From: Neptunomonas japonica DSM 18939 | Lineage (GTDB): Bacteria; Pseudomonadota; Gammaproteobacteria; Pseudomonadales; Balneatricaceae | Direction: 5' to 3' | Assembly (NCBI RefSeq): GCF_000422765.1 | Contig: NZ_AUGR01000009.1 | Coordinates: 62,001-126,000 of the forward strand | DNA: 64,000 nucleotides | In this document: positions 32,213 to 40,209 of the stretch, piece by piece | How positions within the stretch are numbered: the stretch's first letter is position 1 | How the letters are laid out: the number at the start of each line of letters is the position of its first letter | The notes under the pieces: model-generated | Database searches by the model: none | What the model was told of the DNA's origin: nothing | The model's input: the letters and a program-made list of their open reading frames with translations, nothing else | Made by a program: the position numbers and the translations under genes

Positions 32213-32228
32213 TGGCAGACGTTTTGCT
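32213..32228 (+). promoter_or_regulatory. Sigma-54 promoter of the epimerase gene
   Basis: TGGCAG-N5-TTGCT, one change from consensus. Expected start near 32240, followed by AAGGAG and ATG 32263. Confidence 0.8.
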
Positions 32229-32262
32229 CTTTCTTATAAAAGACTAAAACAAGGAGCGCATA

Positions 32263-33186
32263 ATGAAATATCTCGTAACAGGAGGGTGTGGCTTTATAGG
32301 GTCGCATCTGTGTGATGCACTGGTAGATGCGGGGCATCAAGTCAGAGTGCTTGATGACCTGTCTACTGGTGTACAGGATAACCTTTCATCAGGAGTAGAG
32401 TTTTTATTGGGTAGCGTCATCGATAGGGAGCTGGTCAAAACAGCAATGAAGGGGGTTGATGGTTGCTTCCATTTAGCTGCCGTGGCTTCTGTTACATGTT
32501 CGATTAACGACTGGGTAGGTACTCATTGCAATAATCAGCAGGGCACAGTGAATTTATTGGATGCTGCTAGAAGAAATGGCGAAACGCCAACAATACCCGT
32601 GGTTTATGCGTCATCAGCTGCAGTATATGGTGATAATGCAGCAGTGCCTTTAAATGAATCGTCGATCCCTAGGCCCATTAGCGCATACGGCGCCGATAAG
32701 CTGGGCAGTGAGCATCATGCGCGTGTTGCTTGGTTGGCGCATGGTGTCTCAACTGTGTGTATGCGGTTTTTTAATGTGTATGGTCCACGACAGAATCCTA
32801 AATCTCCGTATTCGGGTGTCATCTCAATTTTTATTGACCGTCTTTTGAAAGGCCAACCGTTATCAATTCATGGCGATGGTAAGCAAACCAGAGATTTTAT
32901 TTATGTGGCTGATGTCGTGCGGTTTTTGATAGCAGCCATGCATAATCAAAAAGGTGAAGCATCCGTTTACAACGTCTGTACAGGCCAACCCACATCAATC
33001 TTGCAGTTGGCAAAAACCTTATCGATATTATCGGGTTGTGATCCACAGCTAAACAAAATGACCTGCAGGCAAGGGGATATTGTTGAGTCGTTGGGGGAGC
33101 CGCAAAGAGCCAATAGGCGCTACGGCTTTGCAGCAGAAGTTACACTGGGTGATGGCTTAAAATTTATGCTAGAGGATATGGCTTAA
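32263..33186 (+). CDS. NAD-dependent sugar-nucleotide epimerase (UDP-GlcNAc/UDP-Glc 4-epimerase type)
   Basis: 307 aa extended SDR. NAD-binding 'TGGCGFIGSH' at the N-terminus, acidic 'LDDLSTG' after strand 2, Ser in 'YASSAAVYGD', and catalytic Y-x3-K in 'YGADK'. 'MRFFNVYGPRQ' and 'DGKQTRDFIYVADV' are typical of the GalE/WbpP epimerase group. Provides an epimerised UDP-sugar for polysaccharide synthesis. Single gene under its own sigma-54 promoter with AAGGAG before the start. Exact substrate not determinable. Confidence 0.8.
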   Translation: MKYLVTGGCGFIGSHLCDALVDAGHQVRVLDDLSTGVQDNLSSGVEFLLGSVIDRELVKTAMKGVDGCFHLAAVASVTCSINDWVGTHCNNQQGTVNLLDAARRNGETPTIPVVYASSAAVYGDNAAVPLNESSIPRPISAYGADKLGSEHHARVAWLAHGVSTVCMRFFNVYGPRQNPKSPYSGVISIFIDRLLKGQPLSIHGDGKQTRDFIYVADVVRFLIAAMHNQKGEASVYNVCTGQPTSILQLAKTLSILSGCDPQLNKMTCRQGDIVESLGEPQRANRRYGFAAEVTLGDGLKFMLEDMA

Positions 33187-33421
33187 TGATTAGCCGATGT
33201 AGCATTGGTAATGCCTTCAACCAAGCAGGAAGGAGTATTGTCATTGTGTGCTTTATTTCACCAGCTTCTAGGTAAACAAGGTGGCAATATTAATTACTTA
33301 TAGGGTCAAGGGTGAGTGTTTCAAAAAGCTAAGCGAGGTACATATTTTTTATATGCTTGACTAGACCATGGTTAGAAATAGTCAATTCACAAGGAAGTTT
33401 TTTTGACATTTAAATATAAAT

Positions 33422-33440
33422 GAGTATGATTCGCATTATC
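33422..33440. promoter_or_regulatory. Fur box upstream of hemP
   Basis: A 19-bp site matching GATAATGATAATCATTATC in 14 positions, 24 bp before the hemP ATG. Implies iron repression of the haem-uptake genes that follow. Confidence 0.7.
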
Positions 33441-33463
33441 TTTTATGATTATGAAGTAATCAC

Positions 33464-33628
33464 ATGGAACAGATAGATGCTCTGCAGTCTAGGAATGAGG
33501 TGATCAATTTACGTCAAGTTTCTAGCCAAGAATTGTTAAAAAATCAAAAAGAATTATTGATTATACATAATGGACAACTCTACCACTTACGGGAAACACG
33601 TAACGGAAAATTGATACTCACAAAATAG
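33464..33628 (+). CDS. hemP: Hemin uptake protein HemP
   Basis: 54 aa, a usual HemP length. The C-terminal half carries the family signature: 'LLIIHNGQLYHLRETRNGKL' followed by ILTK at the end. Directly after a Fur box and 136 bp before the TonB receptor. HemP is a small conserved partner of haem uptake operons; in some bacteria it acts as an activator of the receptor gene. Too short for many automatic callers, but the motif is clear. Confidence 0.85.
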   Translation: MEQIDALQSRNEVINLRQVSSQELLKNQKELLIIHNGQLYHLRETRNGKLILTK

Positions 33629-33763
33629 CTTTACCCTCAAAGGCCTTTTGCAAGCCACCTTCGTTTAGATACAGGCAGCCAGCTACCGCCGATTGATTTT
33701 GACCACGATTATTTTACACAAAACTAATAGTCGTTCATTAACCAATAGCCGAAGTAGACTGAC

Positions 33764-35686
33764 ATGAAAAAAACACTCCCGCTGATCATTGCTGCAATGA
33801 TTTCTGCGCACGCTCAAGCCGACACCCCAGCTATACAAAACACGGTTGTAATTGCCGCCAAAGCCCCGGTTACCGCTAAAAACTTTGCCGGTTCCGTTAA
33901 CATCGTAACGGCTGCAGATATTGAGCTAAGTGGGGCTAATAACCTACTAGAAGCGATTGAGGGTTTGCCCGGTGTGTCTGCCAGTAATGTGGGTGGCGGC
34001 CGTAATGGGATCAGTATGCGTGGTATGGAAACTAACCATACGCTGATTCTTGTTGATGGTCGTCGTGTAAGTGATACCGACACCAACGTGCCATTCTCTG
34101 ATTATCAATTCAATTGGGTGCCCGTGCAGATGATCGAGCGCATCGAAGTGATTCGTGGGCCGATGTCTAACCTCTATGGCTCGTCTGCTCTGGGTGGCGT
34201 CATCAATATAGTGACTAAAAAAGCCGGTGGGAAATGGAGCACTTCGGTAACGGCACAAGGGCGCTCAACTTCGTCAGGAGAGGGCGGAGATGAGAAAGCC
34301 CTTATTGTTACCGCTGCAGGCCCGTTGGGAGAAAGGGCAGATTTGGCATTCAGTATAGAGCAGCGCAATGAAGATGCTTTTCGAAAAACGTTTCTTGGTG
34401 GTAATTCAACAGCCACTCAAGAAGGTAAAGAGATCACTAACCTTACCGCAGACCTAGGTATTTATGTTGGAGAAGAAAGCCATATAAATTTGAGTTTGAT
34501 TACTGGTGAAGAGGAACGAAAAAGCTTCCCTGATACGCTTTACTACGATATTGAACGTTATCAAGCTGCTGTTGATTTTTACACAAAGGTAGGTGAGTTC
34601 GATGTGAAGGCTCGTGTTTATCGATCGGATTCACAAAACCGTTATGTGGCCAGTAATTACTTTCATAATTTGACTGAAGATGTGGTGTCTGTCGATGTAA
34701 CCGGAGAGTTGACTAGTGGCCATCAGCTAATCGCAGGTGTTGAGTACTCCTCTGAAGAGTATGAAAAAGACTATGTTGCAAGCTCTAACAATGACTTTGC
34801 AGGTGACTTCCAAGCATGGTCTCTATTTGCGCAAGATGCAGTCGATCTGGGAGATGATTTCACACTAACGTTCGGTGGGCGTTACGACGATCACCAGCGC
34901 TTTGGTAGCAAGTTTAGCCCTAAAATATATTTGGGTTGGGACGTATCAAATGAGCTGCGATTGAAGGCAGGGTATGGAGAAGGTTTTAAAGCACCGGCAG
35001 TGCGAGAAGCGTCTGATGCCTATAGCTTTACCTACGGTTACCCAACAGGCCCCGGTATGTTCCGTATGAATAACTTTTTGGGCAATAGCGACTTAGAGCC
35101 AGAAACTAATAAATCAATAGAGCTGGGTGCTGTTTATAGTAAAGACGCGCTGACCGCGGGGCTAACAGTGTTCCGCAATGATGTAGATAACCTGATTGAG
35201 GCTCAACAGATTTCCAGTGTTACGTCAGGAGGTACTACTACGGTAACAAGCCGTTATGAAAATGTTGAAAATGCACTGATTACGGGCCTTGAAGCAGAGC
35301 TAGGGTATAGCTTTGCTAGCGGTTTAGATGTCGGCTTTAACTACACCTTCCTTGATCACGAAGACGAAGACTCTGGTAATTGGCTGACTAATCGTTCTCG
35401 TCATGAGGCGGCGCTTAAATTGACCCAGCATGTATCTTCAATCGATGCGAGTAGCCAGCTTGCGGTGCGTTATGTCGGTAAGCAATACACCGATGCTGCC
35501 AACACGGATGAGCGTCCAGGTCACACCGTTGTTGATGTGACCTTACGCAAAGAGTTTAACAAACACTTCACTGCTCGTGCAGGTGTCTACAACCTATTTG
35601 ATGACCTAGCAGCAGACAGTGATGACAACGGTTCTCACACTGAGGTGAGCCGTCAATTTGGCCTGAGCTTGACGGGTACCTTCTAA
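33764..35686 (+). CDS. TonB-dependent outer membrane receptor, probably haem
   Basis: 640 aa. Signal peptide 1-19 ('AHAQA'), TonB-box region 'NTVVIAA', plug domain about 40-150 ('SISMRGMETNHTLILVDGRRVSD', 'VIRGPMSNLYGSSALGGVINIVTKK'), then the 22-strand barrel ending in 'FGLSLTGTF' with a terminal Phe. 'GEGFKAPAVREASDAY' and 'LGNSDLEPETNKSIELG' are common to catecholate and haem receptors; the classical FRAP/NPNL haem pair is not clear. Haem is inferred from hemP before it and hmuSTUV after it. Confidence 0.8.
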   Translation: MKKTLPLIIAAMISAHAQADTPAIQNTVVIAAKAPVTAKNFAGSVNIVTAADIELSGANNLLEAIEGLPGVSASNVGGGRNGISMRGMETNHTLILVDGRRVSDTDTNVPFSDYQFNWVPVQMIERIEVIRGPMSNLYGSSALGGVINIVTKKAGGKWSTSVTAQGRSTSSGEGGDEKALIVTAAGPLGERADLAFSIEQRNEDAFRKTFLGGNSTATQEGKEITNLTADLGIYVGEESHINLSLITGEEERKSFPDTLYYDIERYQAAVDFYTKVGEFDVKARVYRSDSQNRYVASNYFHNLTEDVVSVDVTGELTSGHQLIAGVEYSSEEYEKDYVASSNNDFAGDFQAWSLFAQDAVDLGDDFTLTFGGRYDDHQRFGSKFSPKIYLGWDVSNELRLKAGYGEGFKAPAVREASDAYSFTYGYPTGPGMFRMNNFLGNSDLEPETNKSIELGAVYSKDALTAGLTVFRNDVDNLIEAQQISSVTSGGTTTVTSRYENVENALITGLEAELGYSFASGLDVGFNYTFLDHEDEDSGNWLTNRSRHEAALKLTQHVSSIDASSQLAVRYVGKQYTDAANTDERPGHTVVDVTLRKEFNKHFTARAGVYNLFDDLAADSDDNGSHTEVSRQFGLSLTGTF

Positions 35687-35796
35687 ATAAAAATTTGTTA
35701 GTAAGCATAATCACAAGAAAGCTGCGCCGTGGTGATATAAGGCATTGGTGCAGCTTCCAAAAGCCTTCCTAAAAGTAAGTAAAAAGCGAGAAAACT

Positions 35797-36882
35797 ATGA
35801 GCAATCTGGACAATCTATTTCAGCATGATGCAGACGAGTCGCCGCTATATATTCGATATAAGGGCTTACTAGCGACGGATCCTAAGTTGCGTCGTCGCGA
35901 TCAAGCCGCCGTACTGGGTGTAAGTGAAGCCGCAATGGTTGATCAGCAGTGTGGTATTCAGCGCGTACGTTTGAATAACCAGTTTGCTGAGTTAATTCGT
36001 CAGTTGCCAGATCTAGGCTACATCATGACCCTGACCCGCAATGAGCATTGTGTACATGAACGTAAGGGTGTTTATGAGAACGTGCGGATTACAGGTCCAA
36101 TGGGTCTAGTGATTGCTAAGGATCGCAAGGTGGATCTGAGAATCATTCTAAGTCGTTGGGCATTGGGTTTTGCCGTACGTGAAGATACGCCTCGTGGCGC
36201 GCGTTTCAGTTTTCAGTTTTTTGATAAAGCCGGTGTTGCAATCCAAAAGATATTTTTACAGCCCGATAGTAATGAAGAGGCTTACGCTGAATTGGTGGAT
36301 AAATACCGGGCAGAAGATCAGAGCACAGCTTTAGCGTATGAGGCGCTGACAGATGTCCCTGTTTATGTTGAAGATAGAGAAGTCGATCGTGATCAGTTAG
36401 TAGATGAGTGGGCTGCTATGACCGATATTCATCAGTTTTTTGGCATGTTGCGTCGCCACAAGATAAGCCGTGAACAGGCATTTCGAATTGTTGGCGGGCC
36501 ATGGGCGTTTCCATTTGATACCTCTCAACTGGAAGTGTTGTTGAACACAGCGGCGGGTCAAAAGTTGCCAATTATGTGTTTTGTCGGCAATCACGGGAAT
36601 ATTCAGATTCATACCGGCCCCGTAGAGAATATTAAAGTCATGGGTCCTTGGTTAAACGTGTTGGATCCTGAATTTAATTTACACCTGCAGCGTGAGGGCA
36701 TTACGAGTGGTTGGTTAATCCGTAAGCTAACGGAAGATGGCATGGTGACGTCGCTTGAACTCTATGATGCCGGTGGTGAAACCATTGCTCAGTTCTTTGG
36801 TGTTCGTGAAGAAGGTAGCCCTGAGAATCAGCAGTGGCGAAAACTGGCAGAAAGCATGCTGAGTGAAGAGCAAGCCGCCTGA
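35797..36882 (+). CDS. hmuS: Hemin-degrading factor HemS/HmuS
   Basis: 361 aa, full family length, with two homologous halves (about 1-170 and 190-355), each a HemS domain. Seen: 'LRRRDQAAVLGVSEAAMV' (N-terminal helix), 'TRNEHCVHERKGVYE', and in the second half 'RRHKISREQAFRIVGGPWAFPFD' and 'GNHGNIQIHTGPVENIKVMGPWLNVLDPEFNLHL'. The last contains the conserved His/Arg haem-pocket environment. Cytoplasmic haem acceptor or degrading enzyme. Ends one base into the hmuT start. Confidence 0.9.
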   Translation: MSNLDNLFQHDADESPLYIRYKGLLATDPKLRRRDQAAVLGVSEAAMVDQQCGIQRVRLNNQFAELIRQLPDLGYIMTLTRNEHCVHERKGVYENVRITGPMGLVIAKDRKVDLRIILSRWALGFAVREDTPRGARFSFQFFDKAGVAIQKIFLQPDSNEEAYAELVDKYRAEDQSTALAYEALTDVPVYVEDREVDRDQLVDEWAAMTDIHQFFGMLRRHKISREQAFRIVGGPWAFPFDTSQLEVLLNTAAGQKLPIMCFVGNHGNIQIHTGPVENIKVMGPWLNVLDPEFNLHLQREGITSGWLIRKLTEDGMVTSLELYDAGGETIAQFFGVREEGSPENQQWRKLAESMLSEEQAA

Positions 36883-37766
36883 TGAGACACATTACGTTGC
36901 AGTCCGTGCTGAGCGCGGCCATAACTTCGGCAGTGTTGTGTAGTGCTCTTTCTGTCTCTGGTGTGCAGGCGGCACCAGAGCGTATTGTGTCCGCCGATGG
37001 TGCTCTGACCGAAATCGTATATGCATTAGGCGAAGAGCGGCGCTTAGTTGGGGTGGATACAACGTCGTCTTATCCAGCAGCTGCCACTAAGTTACCGCAA
37101 ATTGGTTATAAACGTGCAATCTCAGCAGAGGGTGTACTGTCATTGTCACCTGATGTGATCATTGCTACTCAGGACTCGGGGCCGGATAAAGTGGTGGAGC
37201 AGTTAAAAGCGGCGGGGGTTGATTTTCGTGTATATAGCGAAGCACCTTCACTGGTTGCTGTAGAAGAAAAAATCATGCATGTCGCTGCGCTGCTGGATAA
37301 ACAGGTGGAAGGTAGCCAGTTATGGGCAGAGGTTAAGCGTAAAGTTGAAGATGCCAAAGCACAGGCGGTTAAAGCAGAGCAGCCATTACGTGTCTTGTTT
37401 GTGCTCAGTGCGGGAGATCGTTCGCCTTTGGTGGCCGGTGGTAATACCGGTGCAGATACCATGATTCATTTGGCAGGAGGGCTGAATGCCGTTGCAGGTT
37501 TTGATGGCTACAAACCTATGCCGGCAGAAGCGTTGGTAGCAGCGCGCCCCGATGTGATTTTAATGATGGCAAGGCAAGGTCATACCGTGAGTGCTGATCA
37601 GCTCTTTTCACAGGCCGGTTTCGCAATGACTCCCGCCGCAAAAGGTAAGCGATTGATCACTATGAATGGCCTTAAGCTGCTGGGTTTCGGCCCGCGTATC
37701 GGTGAAGCCATTAGCGAGTTAACTGAGGCGCTATACGGTGACTCTAGTGTTCAGGTTGTGCGATGA
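36882..37766 (+). CDS. hmuT: Haem ABC transporter periplasmic binding protein
   Basis: 294 aa. Signal peptide about 1-30 ('VSGVQAAPE'). Cluster III substrate-binding fold (BtuF/HmuT type): 'RIVSADGALTEIVYALGEERRLVGVDTTSSYPAA', 'LSLSPDVIIATQDSGPDKVVEQLKAAG', 'GNTGADTMIHLAGGLNA'. The Tyr in 'SSYPAA' is placed like the haem-ligating Tyr of the family. Delivers haem to HmuUV, whose genes follow with 4-bp overlaps. Confidence 0.88.
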   Translation: MRHITLQSVLSAAITSAVLCSALSVSGVQAAPERIVSADGALTEIVYALGEERRLVGVDTTSSYPAAATKLPQIGYKRAISAEGVLSLSPDVIIATQDSGPDKVVEQLKAAGVDFRVYSEAPSLVAVEEKIMHVAALLDKQVEGSQLWAEVKRKVEDAKAQAVKAEQPLRVLFVLSAGDRSPLVAGGNTGADTMIHLAGGLNAVAGFDGYKPMPAEALVAARPDVILMMARQGHTVSADQLFSQAGFAMTPAAKGKRLITMNGLKLLGFGPRIGEAISELTEALYGDSSVQVVR

Positions 37767-38818
37767 ATTTGCAGCATGAAATTCGGGGGCAATGGACGCT
37801 TGGGTTACTTGGTATCTTACTGCTATCCACGTTAATCATATCCGTGGGCGTGGGTCCTATGTCTTTGTCGATGTCGGAGTCCTTGCAAGTTGCCATTGCT
37901 CGTTTGGGGTTGAATGAGCTGAGTGTTCCTCAGCATGTTGTGATGGTTGTTGAGTCGATCCGCATGCCGCGTACTATTCTTGGTATGTTGGTTGGCGCCG
38001 CATTAGCGGTTAGTGGTGCAGCTATTCAAGGTTTGTTTCGTAACCCCTTGGCCGATCCTGGGTTGATTGGTGTGTCTGGCGGTGCGGCTTTTGCTGCAGT
38101 GGCCAGTATTGTACTGGGAGGCAGCGTCTTAAAGCCCTTACATGATCTGTTGGGAATTTATAGCCTGCCGATGATGGCATTTTTGGGTGGATTTATAACG
38201 ACTTTGTTAGTGGCTTGGATAGCTAATAGTCGTTTTGGTACCTCTATCACTACCATGCTGTTGGCGGGGATTGCGATTAATATCGTTACGGGTTCAGGTA
38301 TTGGTATTTTTACTTATATGGCAGACGATGCCATGTTGCGCACTCTTACGTTTTGGCAAATGGGCAGTTTGGGTGGAGCAACGTGGGACAATGTAACCGC
38401 CGCCGCAACAATGATTGCTGTGGCCGTGGTGCTTATTCTACGTTATGCAAAAAGCTTGAATGCACTGTTGTTGGGTGAATCAGAAGCGCGCCATCTGGGT
38501 GTTGATGTCAGCCGTATTAAGGTGCGTGTGGTTTTGTTGTCTGCACTGGCTGTAGGGGCGGCAGTTTCTGTCTCTGGAATGATTGGTTTTGTTGGGCTGG
38601 TGGTGCCGCACATTGTGCGAATGAGCCTGGGGCCTGATCATCGTTACTTGTTACCTGCTTCGGCGCTACTCGGTGCTTTATTTCTGTTGTTGGCTGATAT
38701 GTTATCACGCATCGTGATAGCACCGGCTGAGCTGCCTATCGGATTAATAACAGCCATAATCGGTGGCCCATTCTTTATTGGGCTGATTATTCTGCAAGCG
38801 CGAAAGGGGGGCTTATGA
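37763..38818 (+). CDS. hmuU: Haem ABC transporter permease
   Basis: 351 aa, FecCD/BtuC family with ten membrane segments. Characteristic: 'RMPRTILGMLVGAALAVSGAAIQGLFRNPLADPGLIGVSGGAA', 'LLLGESEARHLGVDVSRIKVR', 'VGFVGLVVPHIVRM', 'ADMLSRIVIAPAELPIGLITAIIGGPFFI'. Four-base overlaps with hmuT and hmuV. Confidence 0.9.
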   Translation: MNLQHEIRGQWTLGLLGILLLSTLIISVGVGPMSLSMSESLQVAIARLGLNELSVPQHVVMVVESIRMPRTILGMLVGAALAVSGAAIQGLFRNPLADPGLIGVSGGAAFAAVASIVLGGSVLKPLHDLLGIYSLPMMAFLGGFITTLLVAWIANSRFGTSITTMLLAGIAINIVTGSGIGIFTYMADDAMLRTLTFWQMGSLGGATWDNVTAAATMIAVAVVLILRYAKSLNALLLGESEARHLGVDVSRIKVRVVLLSALAVGAAVSVSGMIGFVGLVVPHIVRMSLGPDHRYLLPASALLGALFLLLADMLSRIVIAPAELPIGLITAIIGGPFFIGLIILQARKGGL

Positions 38819-39591
38819 GTTTTTCTGTAAGTCATCTTAGCCTTAGTGTAGGGCGTAAAACGCTACTGAATAACGTGGATTTTAGTATTAGCCCAGGCGA
38901 GCTGGTCGTGGTATTGGGACCTAATGGTGCGGGCAAATCATCCTTGCTAAAAGTGATGTCTGGTGAGTACAGCTTCTATGAAGGTGACCTACAACTTAAT
39001 GGTGCTAGGTATTCACGTTTACCGATTGGTGATATAGCCCGCATGGTGGGGGTATTGCCACAATCGTCGCAGCTTGTGTTTCCATTTTCAGTCTCAGAAG
39101 TCGTGATGCTGGGGCGCTTGCCGCATAGTTCTGGGCGAGCACGAGATGTGGAAATAGTGAAACAAGTGATAGATAAAGTAGATATGACTCACTTAATGGA
39201 TGCTTCTTATCCCTCTTTGTCGGGTGGCGAAAAGCAGCGAGTGCAGTTGGCTCGTGTTTTGGCTCAAATTTGGGAAAGGTCTGTATTCGGTCCACGTTAT
39301 TTATTGTTGGACGAACCCACTTCGGCACTTGATGTCGCTCACCAGCAACTCACCTTGCAGCTGGCGCGTGAATTAACTGAACAGGGGATTGGTGTGATGG
39401 CAATTTTGCATGACCTAAATCTCGCGGCTCAGTATGGTGACCGTATTGTTATGCTGCAGCAAGGCGAAATTGCTGCACAAGGCGCAGTGGAAGAGGTGCT
39501 TGCCCCAGAATTGATTCGCCAGCTGTTTTCTATTGATGTATCGATCATGCCGCATCCAACTTCACAACGACCTATGGTTGTAATGCTCTAA
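38815..39591 (+). CDS. hmuV: Haem ABC transporter ATP-binding protein
   Basis: 258 aa. Walker A 'GPNGAGKSS' near residue 35, Q-loop 'LPQSS', signature 'LSGGEKQR', Walker B 'YLLLDEPTS', H-loop 'LHDLN'. The insert 'AQIWERSVFGPRYLLLDEP' before Walker B is typical of HmuV. Powers HmuU. Confidence 0.9.
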   Translation: MSFSVSHLSLSVGRKTLLNNVDFSISPGELVVVLGPNGAGKSSLLKVMSGEYSFYEGDLQLNGARYSRLPIGDIARMVGVLPQSSQLVFPFSVSEVVMLGRLPHSSGRARDVEIVKQVIDKVDMTHLMDASYPSLSGGEKQRVQLARVLAQIWERSVFGPRYLLLDEPTSALDVAHQQLTLQLARELTEQGIGVMAILHDLNLAAQYGDRIVMLQQGEIAAQGAVEEVLAPELIRQLFSIDVSIMPHPTSQRPMVVML

Positions 39592-39615
39592 AAAATATCA
39601 AAAGGAAATGTTGAT

Positions 39616-40209
39616 ATGTCATATGCAAATAAAGTTTCTCCTGGCGTTGTTACTGCACTTATCTGCTCTACCAGTATTGGTATAGGCGCGAGTATCGGGG
39701 TTGCATTAGATAACTTGCCAGTTTGGCTTGTGGTGGGAGCTTGTGCAGGATCCGCTATCGGTGGCGCTCTTCTAATTAGCGGGCGCCTTAACCGCTTTAT
39801 TTTTGTATTGCTGCTCACCGCAATCAGCTCTGTCTTATTGGTCTCGCTGAGTTATGCCAATAGCGGGCGCGTGATTAAAGTAAATCTGAGTGTTCAAGAA
39901 GGGGTGGCGTTTAGCCAAGATTGGCCGGTATTTGTCTATGCGTCAGCACCGGGCAGTAAATTGCCATTGAGCTCTACTCGAGTAAAGCTGAGTGAGTTGC
40001 CGGCAACGCTTGTGCTCACTGAAGCGATGTATGTCTTGCCTAATATGACCATGAAAGGTCACAAAGAATTGGTTGTGACCGCTAAGGTGTCTTCTAGCAG
40101 TGATGTTCATGAAACAGGCCCCGAAGATACTTACAGCTTAAGTTCAGTATTGCAGTTCTCTGGACCAGAGAAGCGTACCGTAGCTTTGTTAATCAAGGCG
40201 GCAGAATGA
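39616..40209 (+). CDS. Membrane protein with a CcmI/CycH C-terminal-like domain
   Basis: 197 aa. Three membrane segments (about 10-28, 34-55, 60-80) are followed by a periplasmic domain (about 88-197). That domain resembles the C-terminal domain of the cytochrome c biogenesis factor CcmI/CycH: 'VIKVNLSVQEGVAFSQDWPVFVYASAPGSKLPLSSTRVKLSELP' pattern, then 'TLVLTEAMYVLP' and 'VVTAKVSSSSDV'. In CcmI this domain binds apocytochrome. Here it stands free of the rest of the ccm genes, between hmuV and an ABC exporter that overlaps it by four bases. A role in haem handling or trafficking is an attractive inference. Confidence 0.6.
   Translation: MSYANKVSPGVVTALICSTSIGIGASIGVALDNLPVWLVVGACAGSAIGGALLISGRLNRFIFVLLLTAISSVLLVSLSYANSGRVIKVNLSVQEGVAFSQDWPVFVYASAPGSKLPLSSTRVKLSELPATLVLTEAMYVLPNMTMKGHKELVVTAKVSSSSDVHETGPEDTYSLSSVLQFSGPEKRTVALLIKAAE

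Noticed and set aside
35717-35756. Inverted repeat AAGCTGC / GCAGCTT between the TonB receptor and hmuS
   Set aside because: Loop of 24 bases and no T-run; could weaken read-through but not convincing as terminator.
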